Counted from the stretch's first letter, positions 43,610-52,789 are shown. The stretch: 64,000 bases of DNA from Curtobacterium poinsettiae (GCF_025677645.1 NZ_CP106879.1:2790001-2854000); one strand, 5' to 3'. The notes: generated by a model from the letters alone, not told the origin. A program made the numbers and translations.

Positions 43610-44578
43610 TCAGCCGGCGGCTGGGCCCGTGGACGGCAGCGTGGCCCGGGGGCTCTCGCCGTCGGCAGGCACGTCGATCGTCATCCAGTCGACCAGCAAC
43701 GACCCGGCGGCGTCCCGGGGCGGCAGGCCCTCGAGGGATCCCGTCTGCACGACCAGGTGCATGCGTTCCACGGGGATGTCCTGCGTGGTGCTCCCGACGA
43801 CCTCGTCGTCGACCAGGAACGACATCCGCGAGGGCGTCCACTCGATCGTGTACGTGTGCCAGTCGGCCAGCGACGCGTCGGTCTCGTGGTGGACGCACTT
43901 CTCGGCCGGGTCGACCAGGCAGTGCACGTTCAGCCAGGCGGGCGCACCGAGCGCGCCCTCGGGGAAGTCGATCTCGCCGTGCGCCCAGACGTTCTCGTCG
44001 CTCCAGAGCAGCACCGCCACCCCGTACCCGTCGACCTCGTCGCTCTTCATCCGGATGCTGTAGCGCCCGGAGGTCTGACCACCCCATCGTCCGTCGACGA
44101 GCGGGACGACCCCGCCGGCGAGCGGGGTGCCCGCCTTCGTGGTGCGCAGGTGCATGTCGAGCATCCCGTCGTGAGCGCTCAGCGTGGACGCCTGGTACCG
44201 GCCGGTCCCCGCGGTGTCCGCGAAGCCGTGGTAGACGGTGAACCGGTCGTCGTAGGCCGCCTCGAACCCGCCCGACGGGGTGGTGTCGTCGAAGTCCTCC
44301 GAGAACACCCGCTTCCAGCCGTCACCGTCGCCGGTCGGCATCGCGACCCCGCTGGGTCCGGGGCCGACGGACGTCGTGCCGGTGGTCGCCGCGGCGACGG
44401 CACCGACCGCGACCACCAGGGCCGCGGCCACGATCGCGACCCGTCGTCCTCGTGTCCGGAGCGGGGTGCGGTGGCGGGAGGCGCCGAGGCCGTGCGCCGG
44501 AGCGGCACCGTGCGCGGCGGCCGACTGCTCGGCGACGGGGCGGGGGCCGTCCTCGTCCGGGGTCATCCAGCTGCCCAT
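43610..44578 (-). CDS. Membrane-anchored glycoside hydrolase family 16 protein
   Basis: 322 residues. A cytoplasmic segment of about 40 residues and one membrane helix (VAIVAAALVVAVGAVAAA) anchor an extracellular GH16 domain: WKRVFSEDFDD at its start, the catalytic GEIDFPEG with nucleophile and acid/base glutamates, HTYTIEWTPSRMSFLVD after it. GH16 enzymes hydrolyse or transglycosylate beta-glucans and galactans; here trimming of the locus glycan is likely. ATG at 44578 has GGAGG seven bases upstream and overlaps the PIG-L gene by 16 bases. Confidence 0.86.
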   Translation of the reverse strand: MGSWMTPDEDGPRPVAEQSAAAHGAAPAHGLGASRHRTPLRTRGRRVAIVAAALVVAVGAVAAATTGTTSVGPGPSGVAMPTGDGDGWKRVFSEDFDDTTPSGGFEAAYDDRFTVYHGFADTAGTGRYQASTLSAHDGMLDMHLRTTKAGTPLAGGVVPLVDGRWGGQTSGRYSIRMKSDEVDGYGVAVLLWSDENVWAHGEIDFPEGALGAPAWLNVHCLVDPAEKCVHHETDASLADWHTYTIEWTPSRMSFLVDDEVVGSTTQDIPVERMHLVVQTGSLEGLPPRDAAGSLLVDWMTIDVPADGESPRATLPSTGPAAG

Positions 44579-46944
44579 GCGCGGACCTCCGAGAGACCGA
44601 CGTTGATCGTGCTGTTCGACACCCCGGTGGTGGTGAACCGCACCCAGGTGACGTTCCGGGCGGTGAAGTCGACCGTCCGGGCGCTGCCGTCGTTCGGGAG
44701 TGCGCCCACGGCGACCTGGCTGCCGTCCGAGAACGTCAGCGTGCCGCTCGTGATCTGGTCGTCGCTGTTCGGACGGTCGTGCAGGACGATGCGCTGGAGC
44801 GCGACGGGGGCGGCCCAGTCGAGCTGGATCCAGATGCCGGTCCGTCCCCAGGGCACGGCCCACTCGGCGGTGTGGTCGACCGGGTGGCCGGACACCACGC
44901 CGTCGACGGCCTTCGCGACGGTCTGGCCGTCGGCCGGGTTGTCGGCGATCGCCGTCGGGGTGGCCGAGCCGGTGACGTCCCGCAGGCCCGGAGCGGGCGT
45001 GGGCGTCGGCGTCGGGGTCGGCGTCGGGGTCGGCGTCGGGGTCGGCGTCGGGGTCGGCGTCGGCGTCGGCGTCGTGCCGCCGCTGCTGCTCGCCGGGGCC
45101 AGCGCGCGGATCTCGGCGAGACCCACGTTCTGCGTCCCGCCACTGACCGACGTCACCGTGAACCGCACCCACGTGACACTGCGCGCCGCGAACGTGATCC
45201 GCTGCACCGCACCACCGTTGCTCAACGCCGGCACCTGCACACTCGAGCCGTCCGAGAACGTCAACGTCCCGCCCAGCACCTGGTCCACCGAGTTCGGCCG
45301 ATCAGCGAGGTCGACCGCGTCCAACGCCGTCGCCTTCGCCCACCCGAGCTGGATCCACGTCCCCGCACGACCAGACGGTGCGACCCACTCCGCCGTCGGC
45401 GCATCCGGGTACCCGCTCACCACACCGTCGACCGCCTTCACGGCCGTCTGACCGTCAGCCGGGTTCTCCGCACTCGCCGTCACCGACGCCGAACCCGTCA
45501 CGTCCGTCCGCGTCGGGGTCGGCGGCGGCGTCGTGTCGGCCGGGGCCAGCGCGCGGATCTCGGCGAGACCCACGTTCTGCGTCCCGCCACTGACCGACGT
45601 CACCGTGAACCGCACCCACGTGACACTGCGCGCCGCGAACGTGATCCGCTGCACCGCACCACCGTTGCTCAACGCCGGCACCTGCACACTCGAGCCGTCC
45701 GAGAACGTCAACGTCCCGCCCAGCACCTGGTCCACCGAGTTCGGCCGATCAGCGAGGTCGACCGCGTCCAACGCCGTCGCCTTCGCCCACCCGAGCTGGA
45801 TCCACGTCCCCGCACGACCAGACGGTGCGACCCACTCCGCCGTCGGCGCATCCGGGTACCCGCTCACCACACCGTCGACCGCCTTCACGGCCGTCTGACC
45901 GTCAGCCGGGTTCTCCGCACTCGCCGTCACCGACGCCGAACCCGTCACGTCCTCGTGGGCGGGGGTCGGGTCGGTGGGGTCGGTCGGGTCGGTGGGGTTC
46001 GTCGGCACCGGCGAGCCGACGGTGTACTGCCGGCTGAGCCACGAGGTCTCGGGTCGCGCCGAGCAGGCCTGGTACGACGCGCAGGTCTCACTGTCATGGG
46101 CGGCGTAGGTGAAGAACGCGTCGGCCTTCGCCTGGGTCTGGGCCGTCGTCAGGTTCGCCGGACGGTCGGCGATCGGGTACCCCATGTACCCGGTGAAGCC
46201 GTGCGCGCCGGTGTACTGCCGCTGCACCTGGTCGGTCAGGTACGCGACCGTGTGGTGGTCGCTGTGGTCCCCGTCGCCGTACTCGCCCTCGTGGTCGAGG
46301 GTGTGGATGTCCGTCGGTGCGAAGTCCTGCACGATCCCCTGCAGCGTCGCCCGGAGCTGCGCGAGCGTGTACGTGGCGCTGTGCGGGGCGTCGGCGACGG
46401 TGTGCAGCGTGTCCATGTCGCCCGTGTACAGGCGCTGGAGGCTCTCGTAGCCGTTCGCCCAGAAGCCGTTGCCCTCGACGTTGCCGTCCGGCAGGTCCAT
46501 GAAGACCAGGCTGATCCGCGGGTCGGCAGTGAGGGTCTCGGTGAGCAGGGTCCGTCCGGCGACCGTCGTGGAGCCGGTCGTCGACGCCGGGTCGACGCCG
46601 GCCATGCTCGCGTAGGCGGCCATCAGCCCGACCTGGCGTTCCTGCCAGTACCAGTCGGGCTTGCCGGCGTCACCGGCGGTGACGATCACCGAGCGCACGC
46701 AGCGCCCCGCGTCGATGTCCTTCCGCAGGTCCGTGCCCTGGAAGAGCAGGTCGTCGTCGGGGTGGGCGACGACGTTGAGCACCCGCCCGGCGCTGCAGTC
46801 CGCGGCCGCGGCCACGGCGGGCTGGACCGCGAGGTTCGGCGCGACCAGCACGGCGAGCACCGTGGCGACCACGCCCGCGACGGACGCGACGGTGGCCCGT
46901 CGCGTCCGTCGCGGTCTGTCGGAGGTCGGTTCAGTCGGTTGCAT
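44563..46944 (-). CDS. Secreted PIG-L deacetylase with three discoidin-like repeats
   Basis: 793 residues. A signal peptide (AGVVATVLAVLVAPNLAV ... AVAAAA) is followed by a PIG-L/LmbE N-acetylglucosaminyl deacetylase domain, residues 50-300, with zinc motif HPDD at 61-64 and HSDH at 227-230. Then come a (TDP)n linker, two identical 137-residue domains at about 332-468 and 481-617, a long Thr-Pro linker, and a third, divergent copy. The repeats resemble F5/8C (discoidin)-type sugar-binding modules (KAVDGVVSGYP, WIQLGW, WVRFTVT). It should de-N-acetylate extracellular glycan. Confidence 0.85.
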   Translation of the reverse strand: MQPTEPTSDRPRRTRRATVASVAGVVATVLAVLVAPNLAVQPAVAAAADCSAGRVLNVVAHPDDDLLFQGTDLRKDIDAGRCVRSVIVTAGDAGKPDWYWQERQVGLMAAYASMAGVDPASTTGSTTVAGRTLLTETLTADPRISLVFMDLPDGNVEGNGFWANGYESLQRLYTGDMDTLHTVADAPHSATYTLAQLRATLQGIVQDFAPTDIHTLDHEGEYGDGDHSDHHTVAYLTDQVQRQYTGAHGFTGYMGYPIADRPANLTTAQTQAKADAFFTYAAHDSETCASYQACSARPETSWLSRQYTVGSPVPTNPTDPTDPTDPTPAHEDVTGSASVTASAENPADGQTAVKAVDGVVSGYPDAPTAEWVAPSGRAGTWIQLGWAKATALDAVDLADRPNSVDQVLGGTLTFSDGSSVQVPALSNGGAVQRITFAARSVTWVRFTVTSVSGGTQNVGLAEIRALAPADTTPPPTPTRTDVTGSASVTASAENPADGQTAVKAVDGVVSGYPDAPTAEWVAPSGRAGTWIQLGWAKATALDAVDLADRPNSVDQVLGGTLTFSDGSSVQVPALSNGGAVQRITFAARSVTWVRFTVTSVSGGTQNVGLAEIRALAPASSSGGTTPTPTPTPTPTPTPTPTPTPTPTPTPAPGLRDVTGSATPTAIADNPADGQTVAKAVDGVVSGHPVDHTAEWAVPWGRTGIWIQLDWAAPVALQRIVLHDRPNSDDQITSGTLTFSDGSQVAVGALPNDGSARTVDFTARNVTWVRFTTTGVSNSTINVGLSEVRAWAAG
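45092..45505. repeat. 414-bp direct repeat, copy 1
   Basis: By eye base-for-base identical to 45539-45952, offset 447 bases. It encodes the second discoidin-like domain of the PIG-L protein. Identity at synonymous positions too implies a recent duplication or continuing gene conversion. Confidence 0.85.
45539..45952. repeat. 414-bp direct repeat, copy 2
   Basis: Encodes the first discoidin-like domain of the PIG-L protein. Separated from copy 1 by 33 bases that encode a Thr/Pro linker. Confidence 0.85.
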
Positions 46945-49900
46945 GGCGCAGGCCCTCCGTCGTCAGTTCGTACATCGCGGTCGTCCCCGACGACCAGACC
47001 CGCTTCCAGTAGGGCGAGGACGCCATGGCGGCGGCGAGCTCCTGGTAGTCGGCGTCGCTCTGGTAGCCGTACCGCTCGTCGTAGGCGCCGAAGGGCTCCG
47101 CGACCAGGGCGTAGTAGCCGGTGGCCGACCAGTTCACGACCAGTTCCCGCGTCACGTTCGACAGGTCGGCCTCGGCGTCGTAACCGCCGGTCGGGTCCGG
47201 GTACGGGCCGAGTGCTTCGCGGGACAGGTAGCCCACGTCGAAGTACCGTGCGCCGGTGTTGCTCGGGACGGCGTTGGCCGAACCGGTGAGCAGCATCACG
47301 GAGCCCGCGGGTGCCGTGCGGTCGTAGTACTGCGTCGCCGCGGACTGGCTCCGGGTCATGACGCGGTTCCAGTCGAGCGAGGTCTGCCCGAACGCACCGA
47401 TCGCGACGAGCGCCGCCACCGCTGCTCCGGCGACCGCGAACCGCACGGCGGACGGGCGCATCCCCCGCTGCAGGACCGCCCCGACCGGGGCGAACCGACC
47501 GGCGGGCACCGGGAGCGCCGCCGCCAGGATCGCGATCCACGGCGTCGCGAAGAGCACGACGCGGAAGACGCCTTCCTGGCCGTAGTTCGTGGCGACGAGC
47601 AGCGAGATCGGGCTCGCGGCGGTGGCGAGGAGCGCCCAGTGCGTCCGGTCGCGCCGCATCAGCACGGTCACCAGGGCGATGAGCCCGAGCACCACGAGCG
47701 CGGCTGCCGGGATGTCGAACGCCAGGCGCGTGACGAGCGGCTTCGGCAGGACGGTCATGTCGTGCGCGGGCGGCTGCACGTTGTCGAGCACGCGTCCGAC
47801 CGCCGCGAGCGACAGGAACCGTCCGAGGATGTCACCGTTCAGCGCGGCGAAGACCACCGCCGGCACGAGCACGACGACGGGCAGCCACCAGGGGCGGAGC
47901 ATCCGGAAGACGATGAGCGTGACGAGTGCGGCGACCGTCAGGTACGGCGAGATCTGGTGCGTCACGGCGAGCACGATGCCGATGAGGGTGATCGCGATGA
48001 TCCGCGAGAGCCCCACCCGCCGTGCCCGCGGCTTGGCGGCGACGGAGCCGTCGGCGGTGGTGACGGCGGCGTCGCGCAGCGGTCCGGTGGCGAGCACGAG
48101 GATCACGATCGACATCAGGATGCCGGTCGACTGCGGCGAGAAGTACGTGGTGTTGAGCGAACCGGTCATCGCGGTCAGCAGCGCTGCGATCCACGGCCGA
48201 CGGGCGCCGGGCAGCCAGTGCGCCGCCAGGACCCCGACCGCGATGGTCGTGCTGAACGCGAGCAGCACCGGCACCCAGGCGGCGATGAGGATCGTGTTGA
48301 CGATGCCCCCGACGTCGGCGACCCAGGCAGCGCCCGCGAACAGGCCGGACCAGGTCTGGAAGATGTCGGCCGACGGGTTGGTCCCACCGAACTGGCGGAT
48401 GTACTCGACGACACCGATGTGCCGGGCGGCGGCGGTCACGGTCGGCACGCCGTACGTGATCGCCTGGGCGAGCTGCACGACACCGCCGAGCACGACGACG
48501 GGCACGGCGAGTGCGCGGCCGCGCACCAGGGCGATGACCGCGGCGGCGACGACGAGCACGAGGCCGACGACCAGGCCCGGTCCGAGCGAGCCGAACAGGC
48601 CGGCGGGCACCGGGTCGCCCATGTGGGTGAGCGCGGCGACGACCACGACGACGAGCCCGCCGAGCGAGAGCGCCGTCACGGTGGCGGTCGTGCTCCACCG
48701 GGGCCGAGCGGTCGCACGGTGCACGAGTCCGGCACGACGGAGCTCCGCCACGTCACGGGGTACCGAGACGGCGAGCGCCGCCGCGGTGAGCACGACGACA
48801 CCGACGAAGGGGACCGTCGGCGCCCAGATGTGGAAGGTCGCCATGGTGTACCCGATGGCGATCGTGCCGACGAGCGACCCGGTGACGGCGAGGACGGCGA
48901 ACCGTGCGAGGGACATCGGACGGACGAGCAGCATCGGGGCGACCCCGAGCAGGGCGAACAGGAAGACCGCGACGGCGCTCGCCCGCAGCGTGGGCAGCTC
49001 GACGACGCTGCCGACGGCGGCCAGCACGAGCGTCAGCACGACGATCGCGGCGGCACCGAGTCGCGCCGCCGGCCCCATCGCGCCACCGGGGGTCGGTCGC
49101 GCCGGCCCCGCGGTGTCGAGGCCGCGCTGCAGCTCGTGGCGGCCGTGCGCCGTGCGGTCGATCGTCCCCGCGCCGCCCATGCGTTCCCGGAGCGCCAGGA
49201 CCGGAGCGGTGAGCACGGAGCGCCGCTCGACGCGACGCAACCGACGCTTCGTCGCCGCGAACTCCGCGTCAACGGCGTCGACGGCGTCGACGGCATCTGC
49301 GTCGCGCGCACCGCCCGTCCCGTGGCCGTTCGCCGGAGCAGCGTCGGCAGCGTCGTCGCCCTGCTCGAGGCCGAGGCGCGCGAAGGCGCTGATGGCCTCC
49401 GGTGCCGCGTCCACCGAGGCGGTCAGCGTGTCGCGGTCGAGTGCGTTCTTGGTCATCCAGGCTCCGAGTCCGTGGCCGTGCGCGGCAGCGGCGGCGCGGA
49501 GCGACGCGACGTCGTCCGCCGATCGCTGCCACGCGATCGCGGCCGGTTCGACGGCGATCGCGGATCCGGCGAACAGCAGTCGTGTGAAGAGGTCGAGGTC
49601 GTCGCCGCCGCCGACGCGGGTACCGGGGCCGAAGGCGGTGTCGAACCCACCGATCCGGAGCGCGGTCGCGCGGTGCACGGCGAGGTTCGCGCCGGTGCCG
49701 TAGGCCGAGGCGGCGAAGGGGTGCAGCGGGAGGTCGTCGACCGGGTCGTCGAGCCGGAACACCCGGCGGCGGACGGTCCGCCCGCCGGGGGTGCGGTCGT
49801 CGTGCCAGCGCTGCGCCGGCGTCCGGAGCTCGGCACTCGGCACGAGCCCGGTGACGCAGGCCACGTCCGGGTCGGCCGCGAAGGCACGGGCGATCGCGGC

Positions 49901-50503
49901 GATCCAGCCGCCGTCCACGACGGCGCCCTCGTCCACGAACGCGACGACGTCGCCGGTCGCGACGAGCAGGCCGGCGTTCCGCGCGGCGGCGAGGCCGCCG
50001 TCGGGCGCGGGAATGGTGGTGACGCGGTGTCCGCCGATGTCGACGGTCGCCACACCGTCGTCGTCGGCGCCGTGCGAGACGACCACGACGTCGAAGTCGG
50101 GGTGTCCGTTCGCGAGCACCGACCGCATGGTCGTGCCGGCGGCGCCGTCCGTGCAGAGCACCACGGTGACGGACGGCAGCACCAGACCTGCTGCCGGCCG
50201 ACGCTCGGGTGCCGGCATGGGCCGGATCGCGCGCTGCAGCGCACGGACGTCGATGGTGCCGCCGATGCGGCGGCGTTCGATGATCTCGGCCTCGACGAAA
50301 CCGAGGGGCTCGCCGTGGTCGCGGACGAGCAGGCGGGCACGCCCGTACCCGGCGGATCCCTGCAGGGCGATGACGTCCCGGTGGCTCGACGCGTGCACGT
50401 CGGCACGGTCCACCTCGCCGACCCAGAGCGCGCCGTCCCAGGTGGGGACGAGCGGCCCGGTCACGACCGGCGAGAGGACCATCGCCAGGGTCGCGCGGGT
50501 CAC
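46931..50503 (-). CDS. GT2-like domain fused to a polytopic membrane domain, catalytic motifs eroded
   Basis: 1190 residues. Residues 1-105: accessory module shared with two other GT2 proteins (WVGEVDR, RARLLVRDHGEPLGF). Residues 110-330: GT2 fold, but VDN is VSHG (142-145), the metal-binding DDD is DEG (191-193) and the GED motif is GDD. A disordered linker follows, then from about residue 475 some 13 membrane helices with TYFSPQSTGI, and a soluble C-terminus. The membrane part recalls GT-C or polymerase-type proteins. It overlaps the GT2 gene upstream (GTGA) and the PIG-L gene downstream. Likely polymerisation or transfer of the glycan, with the GT2 part non-catalytic. Confidence 0.8.
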   Translation of the reverse strand: MTRATLAMVLSPVVTGPLVPTWDGALWVGEVDRADVHASSHRDVIALQGSAGYGRARLLVRDHGEPLGFVEAEIIERRRIGGTIDVRALQRAIRPMPAPERRPAAGLVLPSVTVVLCTDGAAGTTMRSVLANGHPDFDVVVVSHGADDDGVATVDIGGHRVTTIPAPDGGLAAARNAGLLVATGDVVAFVDEGAVVDGGWIAAIARAFAADPDVACVTGLVPSAELRTPAQRWHDDRTPGGRTVRRRVFRLDDPVDDLPLHPFAASAYGTGANLAVHRATALRIGGFDTAFGPGTRVGGGDDLDLFTRLLFAGSAIAVEPAAIAWQRSADDVASLRAAAAAHGHGLGAWMTKNALDRDTLTASVDAAPEAISAFARLGLEQGDDAADAAPANGHGTGGARDADAVDAVDAVDAEFAATKRRLRRVERRSVLTAPVLALRERMGGAGTIDRTAHGRHELQRGLDTAGPARPTPGGAMGPAARLGAAAIVVLTLVLAAVGSVVELPTLRASAVAVFLFALLGVAPMLLVRPMSLARFAVLAVTGSLVGTIAIGYTMATFHIWAPTVPFVGVVVLTAAALAVSVPRDVAELRRAGLVHRATARPRWSTTATVTALSLGGLVVVVVAALTHMGDPVPAGLFGSLGPGLVVGLVLVVAAAVIALVRGRALAVPVVVLGGVVQLAQAITYGVPTVTAAARHIGVVEYIRQFGGTNPSADIFQTWSGLFAGAAWVADVGGIVNTILIAAWVPVLLAFSTTIAVGVLAAHWLPGARRPWIAALLTAMTGSLNTTYFSPQSTGILMSIVILVLATGPLRDAAVTTADGSVAAKPRARRVGLSRIIAITLIGIVLAVTHQISPYLTVAALVTLIVFRMLRPWWLPVVVLVPAVVFAALNGDILGRFLSLAAVGRVLDNVQPPAHDMTVLPKPLVTRLAFDIPAAALVVLGLIALVTVLMRRDRTHWALLATAASPISLLVATNYGQEGVFRVVLFATPWIAILAAALPVPAGRFAPVGAVLQRGMRPSAVRFAVAGAAVAALVAIGAFGQTSLDWNRVMTRSQSAATQYYDRTAPAGSVMLLTGSANAVPSNTGARYFDVGYLSREALGPYPDPTGGYDAEADLSNVTRELVVNWSATGYYALVAEPFGAYDERYGYQSDADYQELAAAMASSPYWKRVWSSGTTAMYELTTEGLRHATD

Positions 50504-51465
50504 GGTGTGCCCACCGGCTGCGGGAGCGGTGCGGGTGCGGGCGGGGTCCGCACGACGACGGTTCCGAGGACCCGGCCGACGGCGTAGCCCGCGACCGTCG
50601 AGACGACGGAGAGCGCGATGGCGTACGCCCGCAGGCCTCCGCCACGACCGACGTGGCGCAGTTCGCGCAGCACGGCGCCCGGGATCACGCGGGTCAGGTA
50701 GGTCGACTCGCTGGCGAGCGAGTCGCCGGTGCCGACCCGACGGCTCAGCACCGCCTTCGAGATGCCCTCGTAGTAGCTGCGGCGGCGCAGGTAGCGCATC
50801 GTCACGCGGTCCGGGGAGACCCGGTGCGAGACGTTCGAGCGCGGTTCGTGCCGGATCCGCGCGCCGGGACGGGCCTGGGCGATGCGGATGCAGAGTTCGG
50901 TCTCCTCGCAGCCGAGCGGCTGGTTGCCGACGCGGCCGATGCCGGAGCGGAAACCGCCGGCGAGCAGGATCGCGTCGCGGCGGAACGCCATGCTCGACCC
51001 GATGACGTTGCGCACGTCGCCGGGGGTCTCCGGCAGGCCCCGGTACGAGCAGCCGACGATCCAGAGGAGCTCGTCCGCGTAGGGGCCGGCACCGGTGGCG
51101 GTGGGCCAGGACGGGGTGGCACGACCGCCGACACCGACGACATCGGGGTCCTCGAGCGCGGTGAGCATGTGCCCGAGCCAGTCGGGGTCCGCGGTGGCGT
51201 CGTCGTCCAGGAACGCGACGACGTCGGCGTCGGTCAGGGCGACACCGGTGTTCCGGGCCCCGGAGAGTCCGCGGTCCTCGGTGTTCGGGACGACCCGGAG
51301 TTCCGGCCAGCGCGCGGCGGCGCGGGCCAGGAGCTCGGGCTCGTGGTCGATGACGACGACGACCTCGGGGCCCTCGGGCTGGCGCTTGGCCGACTCGACG
51401 CTGTCCTGCAGGTCACCCCAGCGCTGCTGGGTGTAGGCGCAGATGACGACCGCGACGGTCGTCAC
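50500..51465 (-). CDS. GT2 family glycosyltransferase with C-terminal membrane helix
   Basis: 321 residues. GT-A domain starting VAVVICAYTQQRW, with NTEDRGLSGARNTG, intact DDD in AFLDDDATADPDW and acceptor motif CEETELCIRI. One C-terminal hydrophobic segment (YAIALSVVSTVAGYAVG) should tether it to the membrane. It resembles GumC-associated or rhamnosyl/mannosyl transferases; donor unknown. GTG start overlaps the upstream gene's stop (GTGA). Confidence 0.88.
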   Translation of the reverse strand: MTTVAVVICAYTQQRWGDLQDSVESAKRQPEGPEVVVVIDHEPELLARAAARWPELRVVPNTEDRGLSGARNTGVALTDADVVAFLDDDATADPDWLGHMLTALEDPDVVGVGGRATPSWPTATGAGPYADELLWIVGCSYRGLPETPGDVRNVIGSSMAFRRDAILLAGGFRSGIGRVGNQPLGCEETELCIRIAQARPGARIRHEPRSNVSHRVSPDRVTMRYLRRRSYYEGISKAVLSRRVGTGDSLASESTYLTRVIPGAVLRELRHVGRGGGLRAYAIALSVVSTVAGYAVGRVLGTVVVRTPPAPAPLPQPVGTP

Positions 51466-52421
51466 GCGACGTCCTCCTCGAGGGCGACGACGGACGCGAC
51501 GACGGCTGCCCCGGCAACGGACGCCCCGGCGACGGCGGACGCAGCGACGGGGGTCGCGACGGACGCAGCGACCGGCGCCGCAGCGACGGGAGCAGCAGCA
51601 ACCGGCGCAGCAGCCGGCGCGGCGAGCTGCTCGGCCGGCGGCACGACGCTCATCGCCGCGCGACGGACCTCGGCACGGCCGATCGCGGCACGACGACGCT
51701 CGTGCATGATCGACTTCAGCACGCGGATGCCGTCGGTCACGGCGTTGAGGTTGCTCGAACCGTGCACGCGGAGCTTCTCGTGGCTCGGCACCTCGGTGAT
51801 CGCGAGCTCGGCGGCCGACCAGCGGCAGGTCAGGACGGTCTCGATCTCGAACCCGTCGCCCCACAGCATCGAACCGTCGGCCGGCTTCGGCAGCTCGGAC
51901 GACAGCAGACCGATCTCCGGCAGGACGTCCGCCCAGAAGGCGTTGTAGCCGTAGCAGAGGTCGCTGTAGCGGGTGCCGAGGATGATGTTGCAGAGCATGT
52001 TCAGGCCGCGGTTGCCCATGTTCCGGACGATCGTGATGTCGTCGCTGCCACCGCCGAGCGAGTACCTGGTGCCCTTCGCGACGTCGGCGCCGTCGACGAG
52101 TGCCTGGACGAACCGCGGGATCTCGTCGGGGTCCGCGGAGCAGTCGGCGTCGAACATGACGACGATGTCGCCGGTGACGGCCTCGAAGCCGCAGGCCAGG
52201 GCGTTGCCCTTGCCCTTGCGGGTCTGGTGCACGACGCGGATGTCGGGCATCACGCGCTGGGCGGCGGCGATGGTGTCGTCGACGGAGTTGCCGTCGACCA
52301 GGATCACCTCGTACACGGGCGGGAGCTTCGGGAGGATGATCTCGAGGTTGCGGGCCTCGTTCCGTGCCGGGATGACGACGGAGACCCTCGGGTCTGCAGG
52401 GCGAACGGTACGTGCGGGCAT
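51462..52421 (-). CDS. Dolichol-phosphate-mannose-synthase-like GT2 glycosyltransferase
   Basis: 319 residues. GT2 domain of the DPM1/polyprenyl-phosphate type: VSVVIPARNEARNLEIILP, VDGNS, GKGNALACG, FDADCSADPDEIP, then GSMLWGDGFEIE. No membrane helices are seen. A C-terminal tail of about 50 residues is almost only Ala, Val and Pro (PVAAAPVAAAPVAAS), encoded by imperfect tandem repeats. Probably makes a polyprenyl-phosphate sugar donor for extracytoplasmic transfer. The ATG at 52421 has AGGA upstream. First gene of a five-gene overlapping unit ending with GH16. Confidence 0.86.
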   Translation of the reverse strand: MPARTVRPADPRVSVVIPARNEARNLEIILPKLPPVYEVILVDGNSVDDTIAAAQRVMPDIRVVHQTRKGKGNALACGFEAVTGDIVVMFDADCSADPDEIPRFVQALVDGADVAKGTRYSLGGGSDDITIVRNMGNRGLNMLCNIILGTRYSDLCYGYNAFWADVLPEIGLLSSELPKPADGSMLWGDGFEIETVLTCRWSAAELAITEVPSHEKLRVHGSSNLNAVTDGIRVLKSIMHERRRAAIGRAEVRRAAMSVVPPAEQLAAPAAAPVAAAPVAAAPVAASVATPVAASAVAGASVAGAAVVASVVALEEDVA

Positions 52422-52731
52422 GGCGCGGTCCTGTCGGGTCAGGGTTGCTGTCGGGTGGTGGCTCGTCGAGACGAGCGGCGCGTCCTCGGATGACGCATCG
52501 ACGACGGTGACCGTCGTCGGTCGAGCAGCGGGACGCGGGTACGACGCCGCCTGCTTGCCGCGGGTGAGTGGGTACTCTCCCCCGCGGTTCCAACCATCGC
52601 CGTGGCCAGCGGGAGGGTCAATGCGCGGTGCGGTCCCTTGCGGACACCCGGGTGCGGATACGGAAACCCGCAACCCTCGTGCAGGTCGGCCCTCCGGCGC
52701 GGCGGCCGGCGGGTGGTGGACGCAGGACGAG
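52422..52731. promoter_or_regulatory. Leader/promoter region of the five-gene glycan unit
   Basis: Gene-free stretch upstream of the GT2 unit. It contains the inverted repeat ACGACGGT-g-ACCGTCGT (52501-52517), about 80 bases from the start codon; a cruciform-forming CCGCGGG ... CCCGCGG (52558-52587) with inner GAGT/ACTC pairs; and on the minus strand a TTGACC -35-like box (52621-52616) with a weak GATGGT 17 bases on. Operator and promoter status are inferred from position only. Confidence 0.4.
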
Positions 52732-52775
52732 CGGACGGGAGGCGCGGTGCCAGCTGGCACCGCGCCTCCCGTCCG
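52732..52775. terminator. Type A palindromic hairpin after the A-T-TE synthetase gene
   Basis: Perfect 44-base palindrome, outer arm CGGACGGGAGGCGCGG, centre CCAG/CTGG. It lies 14 bases after the synthetase stop and before the promoter region of the GT2 unit, so it should isolate the two transcripts. Core identical to the copies at 6077 and 8520. Confidence 0.7.
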
Positions 52776-52789
52776 GTCGTGGGCCGGTC

